Shown here piece after piece: positions 34,866 through 46,732 of a DNA stretch of 64,000 nucleotides; positions within the stretch are counted from its first letter, which is position 1; the number at the start of each line of letters is the position of its first letter. Source of the DNA: Entoloma clypeatum (taxonomy: Eukaryota; Basidiomycota; Agaricomycetes; Agaricales; Entolomataceae); NCBI GenBank assembly GCA_963565915.1, contig OY751495.1, positions 3,162,001 to 3,226,000 of the forward strand, written 5' to 3'. Position numbers and translations under genes: made by a program. Below the pieces are notes generated by a model. That model saw only the letters and a program-made list of their open reading frames with translations, was not told the origin of the DNA and searched no databases.

Positions 34866-36456
34866 CTACAAAACTGCATATTCTGGTACTACCAATGCGT
34901 GACTTACCAGACCCTCGAATTCCAGCCGCGTGGGCCTTTGCCCACCGAAGGTACGTATCGATCGGATAGTATACGCGATAACCATCATCAAAGCCCATTG
35001 GCGCTGGCGGCCCACCTCATATTGCCATGACCAGATGTCGATGTCTTCCAGAAACCAAGCATTGCGGCGCGATTCACGCACCTCTCGCCACTGTTGTATC
35101 AATTCTGCATGTAGCCGTTCAACGTACAGAACGAGTTTTTTGAGGTTCGGGGTGCTTTCCATCAGAAGGTCGAGAAGATGGAGAGGCAGCTCCTGGAGGA
35201 ATAACGAAAGGGTGGTGACATGGGCAGGGAGGGAGGCCAGAAAGAGCTTTGCATCTGCAACGCTCAGGCAGTGGCGAACGATGCTCACGGAAGGCACGGA
35301 GTGGAGAAGAGGCGCTATACGGCTGCCGTTGAGGTCGTTATAACACGAAGAAAGATTGAGGCCAAGCTCAATGTGTATGAGGCTTGTGAAGGAGGTATTT
35401 TGGAAGATCTGATCGTAGCGGAATTCGGACGGGAGATTGTGGAATGCTGGCCAGTAAACGGAACGGACTTCATCAATCAATTTCAGTTCCTGCAAATTGC
35501 AATGACCGACGAGGAAACGGTTCAAGCCAGAGGCATCGGGTAGTTGGTGTATGTGGAAAGGGACGGTGAGCGAGAGTCTCGTCAGACAGGGAAAGTGGCC
35601 CAAATCGTTGAACAAAGGTGAGAGATTGAAGTCGAAACAGGTCGTGAAGGACATGGATCGGAGGGTGTCGCGAAACCTGTTGAAGAATTGGGCTATGCGG
35701 GTAGCGCCTGCGAATCCCCGCCGAGCCGTTGGAACGGCAGCAATTGTGATGGAGAGCTCCTCTAAGCGGGTAACGGCAGTCAGGGAGGAGAAGGGGTCGA
35801 CTACCACCATGGACAGATCAATGGATAACGACCGCAACTTGTCGCCCAATATAGGTAGTATCGTGGCCAGTACTGGACAGCAGGGATTTTGCGTTGACGG
35901 TCGTTCACGATCCCATCGGAGCTGCAATTCTTCGATGTTACTCAGGCCATGCGACAAGGCCATGATAGCAGTGGTTCTGTCTTCAGCTGACGCCATAGGT
36001 TCTTCAGGAGTGACAATTTCGCGCTGCGGAGGAGGACGGTTACGGCGAAAGCATTTTTCAATGGTTTTGGACATTATATGCTTTCGCTTATTCGAAACGG
36101 GCGTGATAATGATCTGATTCGGTGGCATGGGTGGAGCGGAGATGGCTTTCCAGACAGCATCTGGCCAGAGTTTCAGCACTCGAACGCGTGTACCCACACT
36201 CTCGTCTCTAGAACACGCAAGTCAATGGCGATTACCTCGATCCAATATCATGGACTTACTTCAGCAAGTCAAACTTCCTCAAGAGTTGGTGTGGATAGAA
36301 CTCCACTAGATGGACCTCTTTATATCGTCGTTCCATCAAAAGTTCGTAGAAAATGCGATTGACGCCAAGCAATTTCCCCAAGTCGTCGTGGCTTAGGAAC
36401 TGTGCGACAGCTAGCCATAGTTCGGGAGGAAGCCGGGGCACGCAAGCGGTGGGCAT
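34866..36456 (-). CDS. F-box protein, 512 aa
   Basis: Two exons, 36260-36456 and 34866-36207, joined over a 52-nt gtaagt...ctag intron; the sum is 513 codons. The F-box is at residues 8-45, with RLPPELWLAVAQFLSHDD and LLGVNRIFYELLMERRY. F-boxes dock to Skp1 in SCF ubiquitin ligases, and the rest of the protein chooses the substrate. The remaining 450 residues show Leu-rich stretches (IEELQLRW, LRSLSIDLS, LTRLSLTV, LQELKLI), as in degenerate LRR-type F-box proteins common in mushrooms. It is head-to-head with the Argonaute gene, with 499 bp between the two start codons. Confidence 0.8.
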
Positions 36457-36955
36457 TGAAAGCGTCTGTCCTCGGATTTGAACTTGGCATGCCGCATATT
36501 TATGAGCACTCTGGGTTCAGCAAAGGCGGTGTAAAAAGCAGTGCGATTTCCCTTTGTGCCTGTAGGCTGTGATGATGGGTAGTTTGTGCGGTTTTGCAGG
36601 TTGACTCCTGACAGTGGGTGTCTTCGAGAACAACAGGAAGATCCGGGACTTGTAGTACTTCAGCGCTTCAGCCGTGAGATGATGGCCCAGCCATTGATTT
36701 TTCGAAGACTGTACTAGTACGAGAGCTTGAACTGCTAATTCGTTCTCTGTTGATCGAACTTCAGGCTCTCCTTTTGCCACCATTTTGCCCACGCCAGCCT
36801 CTCATGCTTCGTGATGGAGAGGTCCACGTTGTCCTTGAGGACGCCTCGATTCTATTGCGGTGCTTATCAATGTCAGGCATGACATGTGTGAGCCGCAGTA
36901 CTTTGGTCTTCTCTTTTTTTGACCATTACATTCCTCTTCTCCCAACCCACGAACA
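36457..36955. promoter_or_regulatory. Shared divergent promoter region
   Basis: These 499 bp separate the start codons of the F-box gene (minus) and the Argonaute gene (plus). A pyrimidine-rich tract just before the Argonaute ATG is typical of fungal 5' leaders. No TATA box is clear. Confidence 0.4.
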
Positions 36956-39900
36956 ATGAGCAACAGAGGCAATCCTGGACAGGGCAGAGGTGGTGATAGA
37001 GGTGGCGGCCGAGGTGGTCGTGGTGGACGAGGAGGACCTGGCGGAGGACCTGGCGGCGGCGGTGGAGGAGGAGGAGGCGGCTTCGGTGGTGGTGGTGGTG
37101 GCGGGGGCAGTGGATTCCGAGGCGGCTCGGACCGCGGCCGTGGAGGCTCTGGCTTTCGTGGTAGTCCCCGTGGTGGTCGAGGTGGTTCAGTCATATTCAA
37201 CGAAGGCGTTCCCGCTCAGCTCCCGCCCAGACTCGCGGATACCAGTCTTTCTGCCTTGATTGCTGGGTTCAACAAGCTCAAGGTCACTCCAGAACGTCCC
37301 ATACGGCCAGGATACGGGACCCTCGGGACTCCGATTACTCTGCGGGCGAATTTCTTTCCTGTGAAAGTGCCAAAGGGCCCCGTATATGACTATGTCGTCG
37401 AGATCGACCCGCCGCCTCCGTCCGACAAGAAGGGTGGCAATGGTCTCAAAGCTCGCATCTTCCAGGTGCTGGAGAAGCAAGCCAACTTCGTGCCCCATCT
37501 CTCATATATTGCACACGACAAAAGCCAACGGCTGGTCTCTGCGCGCCAATTACCCCAACCTCTCGTCATCACTGTTTCCCTTGACGATGACCCTGTCCCA
37601 CCACAGCCCCCCGCTGCGCCGAAAAGCGGAAAAGGTCAAAAGAAAAAAGGACAGAAAGCCCCCGAGATCTTCGCCGTTAACATCAGATTCGAACGACAAC
37701 TTGATATGAGTCATCTCAGCAAGTATGCGCCTTTTTGTTTCTCGAGGTATTTTTCAATGACGCATCTCTTCCAGATATCTCGATGGCAAATCTCAGGATT
37801 ACGACTTCCTTCCAGTAGTCTCAGCCTTGAATCTCGTCCTCCAGCAACAAGCCAGTCGCACCGGCATTCGTGTTGGAAAGAACAGATACTTCTTCCCATC
37901 GTCGGCACAAAAGGTCAAACTTGAGCCTGGAGTCGAAGCGATCCAAGGCTTCTATGCTTCCGTCCGGCCTGTGTACAAGGAACTGATGGTCAACGTGTCA
38001 GTATCTTATCCCGTTCAGTTTCATTCTGTCTCATGACTGTCTGATCACCTCAGGAACGCCTGCATGACGGCTTTCTTCGAGCCTGGAAACGTAGCCGATG
38101 CCTTGTTCGCTTTTGGGAGAAATTCGTCAGGTGCTATGCCCACGTTGCCAGCTGGGATGGCTGGGAAGGTCAAGGTTAGAACCAAGCATCTCAATCGCAA
38201 GAAAACCATCAAGAGAGTGGGGACTACGCCTGCTCGTAACACCAGATTCAAATGCGATGACTCCACTGCGGGTTTGAAGGGCGAAGTGTCGGTCGAGGAA
38301 TACTTTCTCAAGAGTGAGTCACTTGCTTGCGTCGGCATCAGCGCCTCCAATTCAAAGAACCATAGAATATAAGATCAAACTCAGATATCCTGTCGAGCTT
38401 CCTGTTATCGACATCGCAAGCAGGACCAACCCTCAGCCCGCTTGGGTTCCAGCTGAGCTGTGCGACATCGAACCCGGACAGCCCTACGGGAAGCTCAACG
38501 ACAAGCAGACGGCCCAGATGATCCGCTACGCCTGCAACCCGCCCAAAGTGAACGCGGAAGCCATCGTAGACCAGGGCTTCAAGTCCCTCGGATTCAACCC
38601 TCCCGCCGGCCCCATCAGCGAATTCGGGGTGGCCATCGACCCCAACATGGCCGTCGTCCCGGGGAGAGGACTCCCGCCGCCCCAGCTGACGTACAAAGTC
38701 GGGCGGGCGAACGTCAAAGGCGGCAGTTGGAACATCCTCGATGTGCAGTTCCACCGCGGGGCGAGCGTGGCGAGCTGGTGGGTCGTGGTCGTGCGGGACG
38801 GGTTTGGGATCGTCCAAGGCCCGACTGATCCGAAGCTGCGCGATCTCGTGGCTGGGTTTACGGCCAAGTGCAAGCGGAGTGGGATGAACATGCCGAGCGC
38901 CCTGCCTACGTTGATTCCGGTTGCCCTTCCGAGTCCCAGTGGCGACCCTGGACGGTTGAGAGCGATTGAGCTGCTCAAGAACACGTTCAGAGAGAAGATG
39001 GCTCAGACGAAGGGGAAGCCCAGTTTTGCGCTTGTTTTGTTGGAGAGGCGGGACAACTTTATCTATCCTGCGATCAAGGTGTGTTGTTGATCAGATTTGC
39101 TGAGTGTCGTCTGAGCGCTAAACGTTCCCTGTTTTGCTAGCACATCGGCGACACGTTGCTTGGGATCCACACTGTACACATGCAGCTCGAGAAGGCGTTT
39201 ATTGAGCAGAAGCAGGATCAATACTTTTCCAATGTCGCTTTGAAGGTGAACACCAAGCTTGGTGGCATTAATCACTTGGTATGTATGCACTCGCTGTCTA
39301 CTTCTTTGCGTTGTTCGTCAGCTTTGCTTTGACAGCTCGACGGTACTGCGATGAAATGGTTAACTAAGGAGAAGACTATGCTCGTTGGGATTGACGTCAC
39401 GCATCCTGGGATGGGGAGTAAAGGTGGAACACCCTCGATCGCTGCTGTGGTGGCGAGTGTTGATGATTCCTTCGTCCAATTCCCGGCGAGTTTGAGGATA
39501 CAGGAGAGCAAGAAAGAGGTAATGTTCTCCATCTCTGTTCTCTCCTTTCGGTGTTAATGGATGTTGGTGTTTAGATGTTGGATGAACTGAGTGACATGCT
39601 TATTGAGCGATTGCTAGTTTATGAGAAGAAGAACAAGGCCCTCCCCAAGCGGATCTTTGTTTTCCGTGATGGTGTTTCTGAGGTTGGTGCAACGTCGTTT
39701 CGGAGAGTATTCTTGGATTGACCGGGGTTTTGGAAACAGGGTCAATACGATATTGTCGTCCGGGAAGAGTTGCCGCAGATCCTTGATGCTCTAAACAAGC
39801 TCGGTACCAAGGAACGCAAGGTCAAATACGAGCCTAAGCTGTCGATCATCATTTGTGGGAAACGTCACCATGCACGGTCAGTTGAGCCTCCAGTTATGTG

Positions 39901-40523
39901 ATATCTTTGCCTCATCCTCGTGTCAGGTTCTTCCCGGAGAACTCCGCTCATGCGGACAAGAATGGAAACACTCTTGCGGGCACGGTGGTCGACAAAGGCA
40001 TCACCGCAATGTTGGTCTTGACTATCATCTATCACATCCGTTCTTCCTGACCAACGAACGCTCCTCCGTCAGTTATGACTTTGACTTCTACCTCCAAGCA
40101 CACGCCGGTCTACAGGGCACCGTCAAACCCACACATTATACAGTCGTCTACGACCAGAACAAGCTGCAAGCCGACGAGATCCAGCAGGGCACTCACACCG
40201 CCAGCTACCTGTATGCGCGTGCGACCAAGGCCGTCAGCCTCATCCCTCCTGCCTACTATGCGGATCTGGCATGCGAACGCGGGCGGTGCTACTTGAATAA
40301 CTTTTTGGTGGATTTGGATGGGAAGACGTCTGTCAGTGGGAGGTCGAAGGCCGACACGGAGGACGAGGAGAGGCGCGTGTTCCAGGCTGCGAGGGAGGCG
40401 TGGGGTAACGGGGTGCGTTCTTTTCTGATGATGTTGCCATGACACCTTTTCGTTGTTCTGATGGTGTGCTTCTTTCACTTGCAGCTGCACCCTGATGTCA
40501 GGGAGAGCATGTTCTACATTTGA
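36956..40523 (+). CDS. Argonaute (RNA-interference slicer), 996 aa
   Basis: Eleven exons: 36956-37722, 37775-37996, 38054-38313, 38366-39078, 39141-39278, 39336-39518, 39575-39682, 39740-39876, 39927-40010, 40073-40412 and 40485-40523. The frame is continuous over 997 codons. Order of parts: an Arg/Gly-rich N-terminal tail (about 80 residues), the N domain, a PAZ region (NACMTAFFEPGNV), the MID domain and PIWI. The PIWI catalytic tetrad is visible as Asp720 (GIDVTHPG), Glu761 (ESKKE), Asp793 (FRDGVSEGQ) and Asp935 (PPAYYADLACERGR), so it is DEDD and predicted slicing-competent. QQGTHTASYLYARAT and the C-terminal FYI are also conserved. It would bind small RNAs and silence transposons or viruses, as QDE-2 does. 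The length is typical of fungal Argonautes. Confidence 0.93.
36990..37190 (+). repeat. Gly/Arg-coding low-complexity tract
   Basis: About 200 bp of ggtggt/ggcgga-type repeats code for the RGG-like N-terminal tail of the Argonaute. Such tails bind RNA and can be arginine-methylated; their length often varies between alleles. Confidence 0.85.
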
Positions 40524-40991
40524 GGCCAAGCTTCGGCGCCATGTTCCTGGGTGGATTGATATGTTTTGTAATTCTTCATTTTTTCTGTGGTTATCGTCGT
40601 CGAATTGTACTTGTCCGTCATCAGAATGTGTGATGTTTCCAAAGCGCACATCTTCACCCAGGGTACATAGACGCGACCACGCTCAAATGCCGCCATCTGC
40701 GACGATATGCAGACTTCCTTTGAAGATAAAGGCGATATGTATTGCAAGAAGAGATAAAGGGTGTGAGAAAGGATCGACGTTTTGAGAATTGGGGCCGTGA
40801 ATTATTTTGGCTCGGTATGAGTGGCTGTATTGGAGCTCATATCCACGTTCCCTCCAATTCTCCGTTTTTCTCCCTGGAACTTGAACGGCTTATACCAAAC
40901 GCGCGAGAACAGTGAACCGGGGCCCTGAAAGATAGGACGATAAGTAATTGCTTATACTCCCGCTTTTTGGTACGTTTTCACTCCGGAATTC
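40524..40991. other. Intergenic, 468 bp
   Basis: 3' region of the Argonaute gene and promoter of the EOS1-like gene. No other feature is seen. Confidence 0.5.
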
Positions 40992-42534
40992 ATGGAGACA
41001 TTCGCTCCATCTCCACCCATGTCCAGTGACACCGACCGACGGGAAAGCGCAGCCACTGCCAGGGTATATGCGCCGCGACGACGACGCGCCACGTCCAAGC
41101 CCGATTCCAGTCACCACGACCAACAGCCCAGAACACGGCCTCTTCTACGAAAGAAGACACCAAACCTCGTCTTGCAGCGCTGCACCCCGCCCTCTACGTA
41201 TCAAGAACTGCATCCTCCCTTCTTTCTCTGCATGCCGACCGACAGCCCTCCGCCATACACTCTGACGCCGCCATCCACCACCGAATTGACCGCGGCGAAG
41301 AAGTCAAGATCGTCCCCTCTTCTCCAAGCCGGGCCCTCGCAGCCTCCCTGCGCGCTCCTTCGGCGCATGTCTGTGCATGTTGCCACTGAAAGCGACGCGG
41401 ATGACGAGCAGGCCATCTACACCGTGCGGTCCACCTTGAGCTTGTCCGGCCCAAGACCCAACGCTGGTGGTCTGCGGAGTCGGATATTCGGCACTGGGGC
41501 ATCATCTCGCGCCCAGGACGGACCCAAGCTGATATCTACTGCCCGTGGGGCGCTATGTGCGGGGGAGACGGAGACGGAGATTGACGAACCGGTCAGTTCA
41601 TTTTCATTTTCATTTTACCCGTTATATACGCATATACCTTGCCCGTCATTCTCGCATCTCCGTCGCTGACACCCTTTCTTTCTCTAGCCGAAACATCTAC
41701 CTACATCCAGGATCGTCCTCCCCTCCGGCCCCCTGGTCCCCCCAAACACCTTGCAGCAACGACTGACACCTCTCCTCTTTGAGTTCTCCCGCCTTCTCTC
41801 CATCGTCCCCGCCCTCTTTGGTGCGCTCTACAACCTATATTACGTCTTCCGCCCTCCTACCTCCCAGTCCGACGGGCGAAGCCCGCCTGAACGCGTCGAC
41901 TTTGCCATCTCCGCCATCTGGGTACGTAACGCTTTTCTGTCCCTGTTCACCTGAGATTGACACGACCACAACCACACAGGCCATTCTAACGGGGTACCAA
42001 TGCCTGTGCCTCACAACGGGCCTGCTCACACGCTGGCGGCTGTACTACCCCCCGCTCTCGACGCTCATCCGGCTCCTGGCGCTCCAGGGCATCTGCTGGC
42101 CCGCGACGCAGCTGACGTGCTCGATCCTGGAGCATGACAAGCGCCCTGTGATTGTGTGGGCTGTGATCGGGACGACGACGTGCGTGAGCCGGAGCTTGCA
42201 GATCTGGGTGACGAGTAATTTGTGGTGGGAGACGAGGGATGGGGTCGCTGCTGCTGCTGATGATGGTGGGGATGGTGGTGGCGGGGAACGTGTGCGGGAC
42301 ATTGTGGGGGTGGCGGCAAGTGGTTGTTGTGCTGGGGACGAGAACCTAAATGGGAATGGGAATGTGAAGGGGAAGAAGAAGAGGCGAGGGTATTGGAGGA
42401 GGTGGGGCGGGAAGTGGGGTGGGAGAAGGTGGGATTGGAAGGCGGTCGGTGTGAAGTGTGTGTTGCCGGCTGGTCTGGTTTATTTCGTGATGGCATGGGC
42501 GGAACAGTTGAGAAGAGAGTTTTCGGGGAGGTAG
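40992..42534 (+). CDS. EOS1: EOS1-like N-glycosylation membrane protein, 462 aa
   Basis: Three exons, 40992-41591, 41688-41921 and 41980-42534, with introns of 96 and 58 nt; total 463 codons. The first 200 residues are disordered (Ser/Pro/Arg-rich). The membrane part carries the blocks ALFGALYNLYYVFRPP, AILTGYQCLCLTTGLLTRW, LYYPPLSTLIRLLALQGICW and VIVWAVIGTTTCVSRSLQIW. These fit the fungal EOS1 family, ER proteins needed for normal N-glycosylation and oxidative-stress tolerance in yeast. A Gly/Lys/Arg-rich loop follows before a last hydrophobic helix (VLPAGLVYFVMAW). The family call rests on recognised motif order, not a search. Confidence 0.7.
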
Positions 42535-45152
42535 TGTGTATGCCCGCCTTTTTTTTTTTTTTTTGGTCATTTCCGGTTCATTACTTCAAGTTGGTCTAGA
42601 GGTACGGTTATTGATACCTCTCTCTTAGAATAATGTTGGGACTATTTTTGTCGTGGTCCTGTGTAGTTTATTACCTCGAATATTTGAGTCTGTCGGATGA
42701 ACCGCTGCGATTGTGTGTGATTCCGCATAACTTACAAGGAAGCGAGGAACACTGGACTGTGCAGGGTGTGTGTGGGGGGGGGGCGGGCTGCAAGGGACAT
42801 TTTTCCTGGGAGGTTCAACGCCGAAATCATAGCGGGTATCTCGGAACGCATGTGGATAGTATCAATGTATCATTAGGACCAAACTTCAGAGTTTGCGAGT
42901 CGGAAAGAAGTATGTCACGCTTCAATTACTAGCCACCAATGAATGAGGGTTCATAACGTTCGTGTCCTACGCACCATGACTTTGGTCTCCATCTGGATGT
43001 CAACTCTTTGCCTTGTCCAATTTACCGCCTTCTGTCTCGATCAAGGGCACGTCCGTTCCAGAAGATCATGATATCTTCGATCAAGGCTTATGTGACATGG
43101 AAGCAGGCAATGTATATCCACCGTACTTATCTGGATCCTTCGATCATGATAGATAGAGCCCTGCATGTTTCATGAGTGGAGGGCACAAAGATAAGAGATA
43201 ACAAAAAAACGCTTTGCTTCACACACAGGGTGGTCTCTATCTTCAGCGAAGCATTCCTGAGCGAGGAAAATTCCCTTGGCGAAAAGCCCCACTTAGGTTC
43301 GTTCAATTTGGTTCCAATTGAAAGAGCTTGTGAGGGGGGGAGGGGGGGGACTTTCCATACACCTCTCTACATCTCAAGATTATCACGAACTTGGATGAGC
43401 AGGGGGGCACACCTAGATATCGCACTTCTGGTGGCGCCAGTCGGTGCATCGGCGGACGTGAGTGGCCAAGTTGGGGAATTCGGTACAAGGTTCGGGGCGG
43501 GCGTTGTACGATTTATGCCGCTCCCCGCAACCCCCCCCCCCCCCCCCCCCACACACACACACAGAGTATAAATCGATAAACTCGAGAGGGTCGTGGATAG
43601 TATGAACGGCCTGTGGACATGCTCCAAGCCAGGTTGACGATTGAAGGCAAAGCAATCATGACTTGCAGTCCCCTTTCGTCGTCGGCAGAGGCTCTTGACG
43701 TCGGGGTCCACTCGGCTTTCCGAAACCGTCCTGGTTCGTTGTGTTCCGAATGTCGGTCCCGGGATTCCAAGTCAGCATTCGACTTTCTTCCTTTGTCTGT
43801 CTTGAAGGCTCCCGAGCCATAAGCACACCGTTTTTCAATCCTCTTGCCACAAGAGGAATTTCCGGCATCCTTGCGAGGTGGCCGTGGCGGATATCTAGAA
43901 TGAATAGAGTGAGTGACCTTGGGATTGGTAAGTATGTAGGTTCGGATCTTACAGTAATCTCATTTTGGAATAGCTCACATAATGACTTCGATTCCCTTTT
44001 GACGCGTAAAGTAGGTCTCAACGCTGACTGCATACACACATACTAGCCCCAAGGGATCTGGTTCAAGGAATGCCCAGCCGGAGGAGTCTCGCTTTCAAAG
44101 AGAAAGAGATGGAGAGCGAGAGGGAATGCTCGCAACTGCGTTACGGCCTTTATTATATCAGAAGTTGTTCGAGCCAAGTCGTTGTTGATCGCAATGGAGA
44201 GCAATGGAAAGAGGTAACGTTCCGTCCATTGCAAGTTTTGAGGAAATATGTGAACGACGAGGAGAGGGCACGTGCATTTCCTAATATCGAGAATTTCGGT
44301 GCTTTTCCTGACCAAGAAGGCTTCTATGATCGCAGTGGGCGAGCGCTCGTTGGCGATTTTTAAGATATCCGGAATGTGGTCACCGAGAGATAGATTGGTG
44401 GAGCTGGCTGGTCTGTGCTTCACCCGTCCCCTGAGTTATGTGAATGGAAGATATACTGGCAGGGTTAAGTAGGGGTGTTCAAGTTGGACCAGCGATGGGG
44501 CAGTACGTTGGGTCTTGGGGTCGAGCATATCGGCGAGTTGGGGTATCTTTGGTTGCTCTGTGTAAATGCGTTTGGGAGGGTGTTGGTTGTGATGCGATTA
44601 TTGGTGTGATGGTACGTGCATGAGGGGGACTCTTTTTTAGATTTGGAAGTGCGCGCTACATGGCGTCAAAATTTTTTCGATTGAAAGCTGACGCGGATTC
44701 TGTGTGTGTGGTCACAGCTGAGCGGAGCTACGAAGAAAGTCTGTGCAGAACCTTTAGAGTATGCAAATGCAATCGGCAAAAGGAATCGTTACCGAGGGTG
44801 ACGTTGGAGTTCGTTGTACCAGTGTTATCCCCGGCACGTTTCTTTGAAACAGAACTTGAGGAGATAAAGTCGTCAGTGAGGAAAGAAAGGGTTAATGGTC
44901 GTCGTCGTCGGCATCATCATCACCCAACAAGGACAGCCCGACATGGATAGATTATGTCTACCCCTGTCAGTCCGTGGCGTCTGGACGTAATGGAAGCAAA
45001 ATCTCAACCGAGCATGGGTGCACCCTGCGATCCGCGGCCGCCATTGCGGCGAGGTCGATAAGCAGGGTTCGAGAAACCATCCAGGTGATGGAGTGGAGAG
45101 ACAAGTTTGTTCTGCGCTGACTCACTGCCACAAATAGAATCTATCCACCATC
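42535..45152. other. Intergenic, 2.6 kb, with homopolymers
   Basis: No gene is recognised. Open stretches on both strands at 43656-44423 are the longest but match no family and lack convincing splice sites. Several G or C runs and a C/CA microsatellite occur. A small lineage-specific gene could be hidden here. Confidence 0.4.
43531..43563 (+). repeat. Poly-C tract followed by a CA microsatellite
   Basis: Twenty C bases and then about six AC units. Such tracts are length-variable and prone to sequencing error. Confidence 0.95.
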
Positions 45153-46383
45153 ATGGCCGCAGTGACTAATTCAACGTCCCCCAGGACCATTGATTACACA
45201 CAAGGCAGTACCGGTACACATGAGGCCCAAGGGAATTCCATATCTTCACCACCTGACTATGTGGTGAACGGCCTTCCGCAATCCTTTACGGGAAAAGTAA
45301 ATCGCCGGCAGAGACCAGCGCGGCAGCAGAAACGATCGTCGGTTTTGAGCGTTGGCGATTCGCTCGGCGCGGGGGACTCGTATCTGGTGGAGGAGATCTT
45401 GCCGGAGGAGCTGGCGAAGATCGCGTTTGAGAGGTTGAGGAATGAGGTGAAGTGGAATACGATGCACCATCGAGGTATGCTCAGGTTTTCAGGTTGGGTT
45501 TGGGAAGGTCTGATGAGATGTAGGTGGTGAGGTCCCTCGCCTTGTTGCTGTTGAAGGTGATGTCGGTGAGGATGGAAGGTCAGTCATGATGCCCGCAGAT
45601 CGAGTTGACGTCTCATCGGCCCTCGCTCAGTTTCCCTCTTTACCGCCACCCAACGGACGAATCGCCTCCTCTATCTGCGTTCTCTCCAACTGTTGCCAAA
45701 ATCCGCGACTATGTGCAACAGGCTCGTCATTATTTTACCCCTCATAGCATGACCTGATTTTTGAGTCTATGCTTCAGGTCCTACAACACCCCGTGAATCA
45801 TGTTCTTATTCAACATTACCGCTCTGGAAAGGACTATATCTCTGAGCATTCTGACAAGACGATCGACGTGGTTCAGGGATCCAACATCGTCAATGTCAGT
45901 CTTGGGGCCCAGCGTGTGATGACTCTCCGGATGAAGAAAGATCGCAGTGAAGTGCGGGAGACTTCGACGACAACGGCAGAGGGGGTCGAGCCTCCTCCGA
46001 GACCAACCCAGCGGATTCCTCTTCCCCACAATTCAATGTTCGTCATGGGCCCGGAGACGAATAAGCAGTGGCTTCACGGGATCAACCATGACAACCGTCC
46101 CCCGCGCACCAAGTCCGAGCCCGAACAATTCCAAGGCGGGGAGCGCATCAGCTTGACCTTCCGTCAGATCGGGACGTTTTTGAACTCGGAGGAGACTAAG
46201 ATCTGGGGCCAAGGGGCGAAGGGAAAGACAAAAGATGCAGCCCAGCGGGTGATCAATGGGGGGAAGGAAGCTGCGAGGCTGATTCGTGCTTTTGGAGAGG
46301 AGAACCAGAGGAGTGATTTCGATTGGGAGAGGAACTACGGGGGAGGGTTTGATGTTTTACACTTTGCGGATGATGAAGAATAG
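45153..46383 (+). CDS. AlkB-type Fe(II)/2-oxoglutarate dioxygenase, about 355 aa
   Basis: Four exons: 45153-45474, 45524-45578, 45631-45721 (or 45712) and 45778-46383. The catalytic core is in exon 4. HPVNHVLIQHYRSG leads to the iron-binding HxD (SEHSDKT), then SNIVNVSLGAQRVM. The distal His is in WLHGINHDNRP, and the 2-oxoglutarate-binding Arg is in GERISLTFRQIG. This is the ALKBH2/3 order and suggests oxidative demethylation of alkylated DNA, RNA or protein. The last intron has two possible donors. A GC donor (cag|gctcgt) keeps YVQQVLQHP; a GT donor (tat|gtgcaa) removes three residues. Both keep the frame. The GC choice looks closer to the family. Confidence 0.8.
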
Positions 46384-46732
46384 CTTTTATCGATACATAC
46401 AGTATGTACGCAAGAACAGTTGGCTATCCTGAACGGAAGCATTGCGGAAGCATCGGGGGGAGATTAGGGTTAGGGGTACGGATATGGTAAGCCGCACATG
46501 TTGAATGGGCAATGGTTGAAATTCAGGGACGGAGGAGTGAAGTTGTTGTTGGTTGGCATTTGCTCTGACCGCCATCATCCCCTCTCCCCAAAACACGAGG
46601 CAAGGCTCGTCATCATACACGAGGCGTTCACAGCTTGTTCTCAGCTGCGGTCTACTAGTGTCCCTCTGTCCAAGAGAAAAAACAAAATATTACGCGACAC
46701 CACGTCTACTCTACTAGAAATCTGCCCATCGA
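46384..46732. other. Intergenic, 349 bp
   Basis: 3' region of the dioxygenase gene and leader of the next gene. Nothing else is seen. Confidence 0.5.

Noticed and set aside
29281..43550. Poly-C and poly-G runs as possible regulatory G-quadruplex sites
   Set aside because: They are single long homopolymers at scattered intergenic or intronic places and are more simply explained as microsatellites with uncertain length.
43656..44423. Two neighbouring open frames on the minus strand
   Set aside because: Neither resembles a known protein, and no intron joins them convincingly. Kept only as a remark in the intergenic entry.
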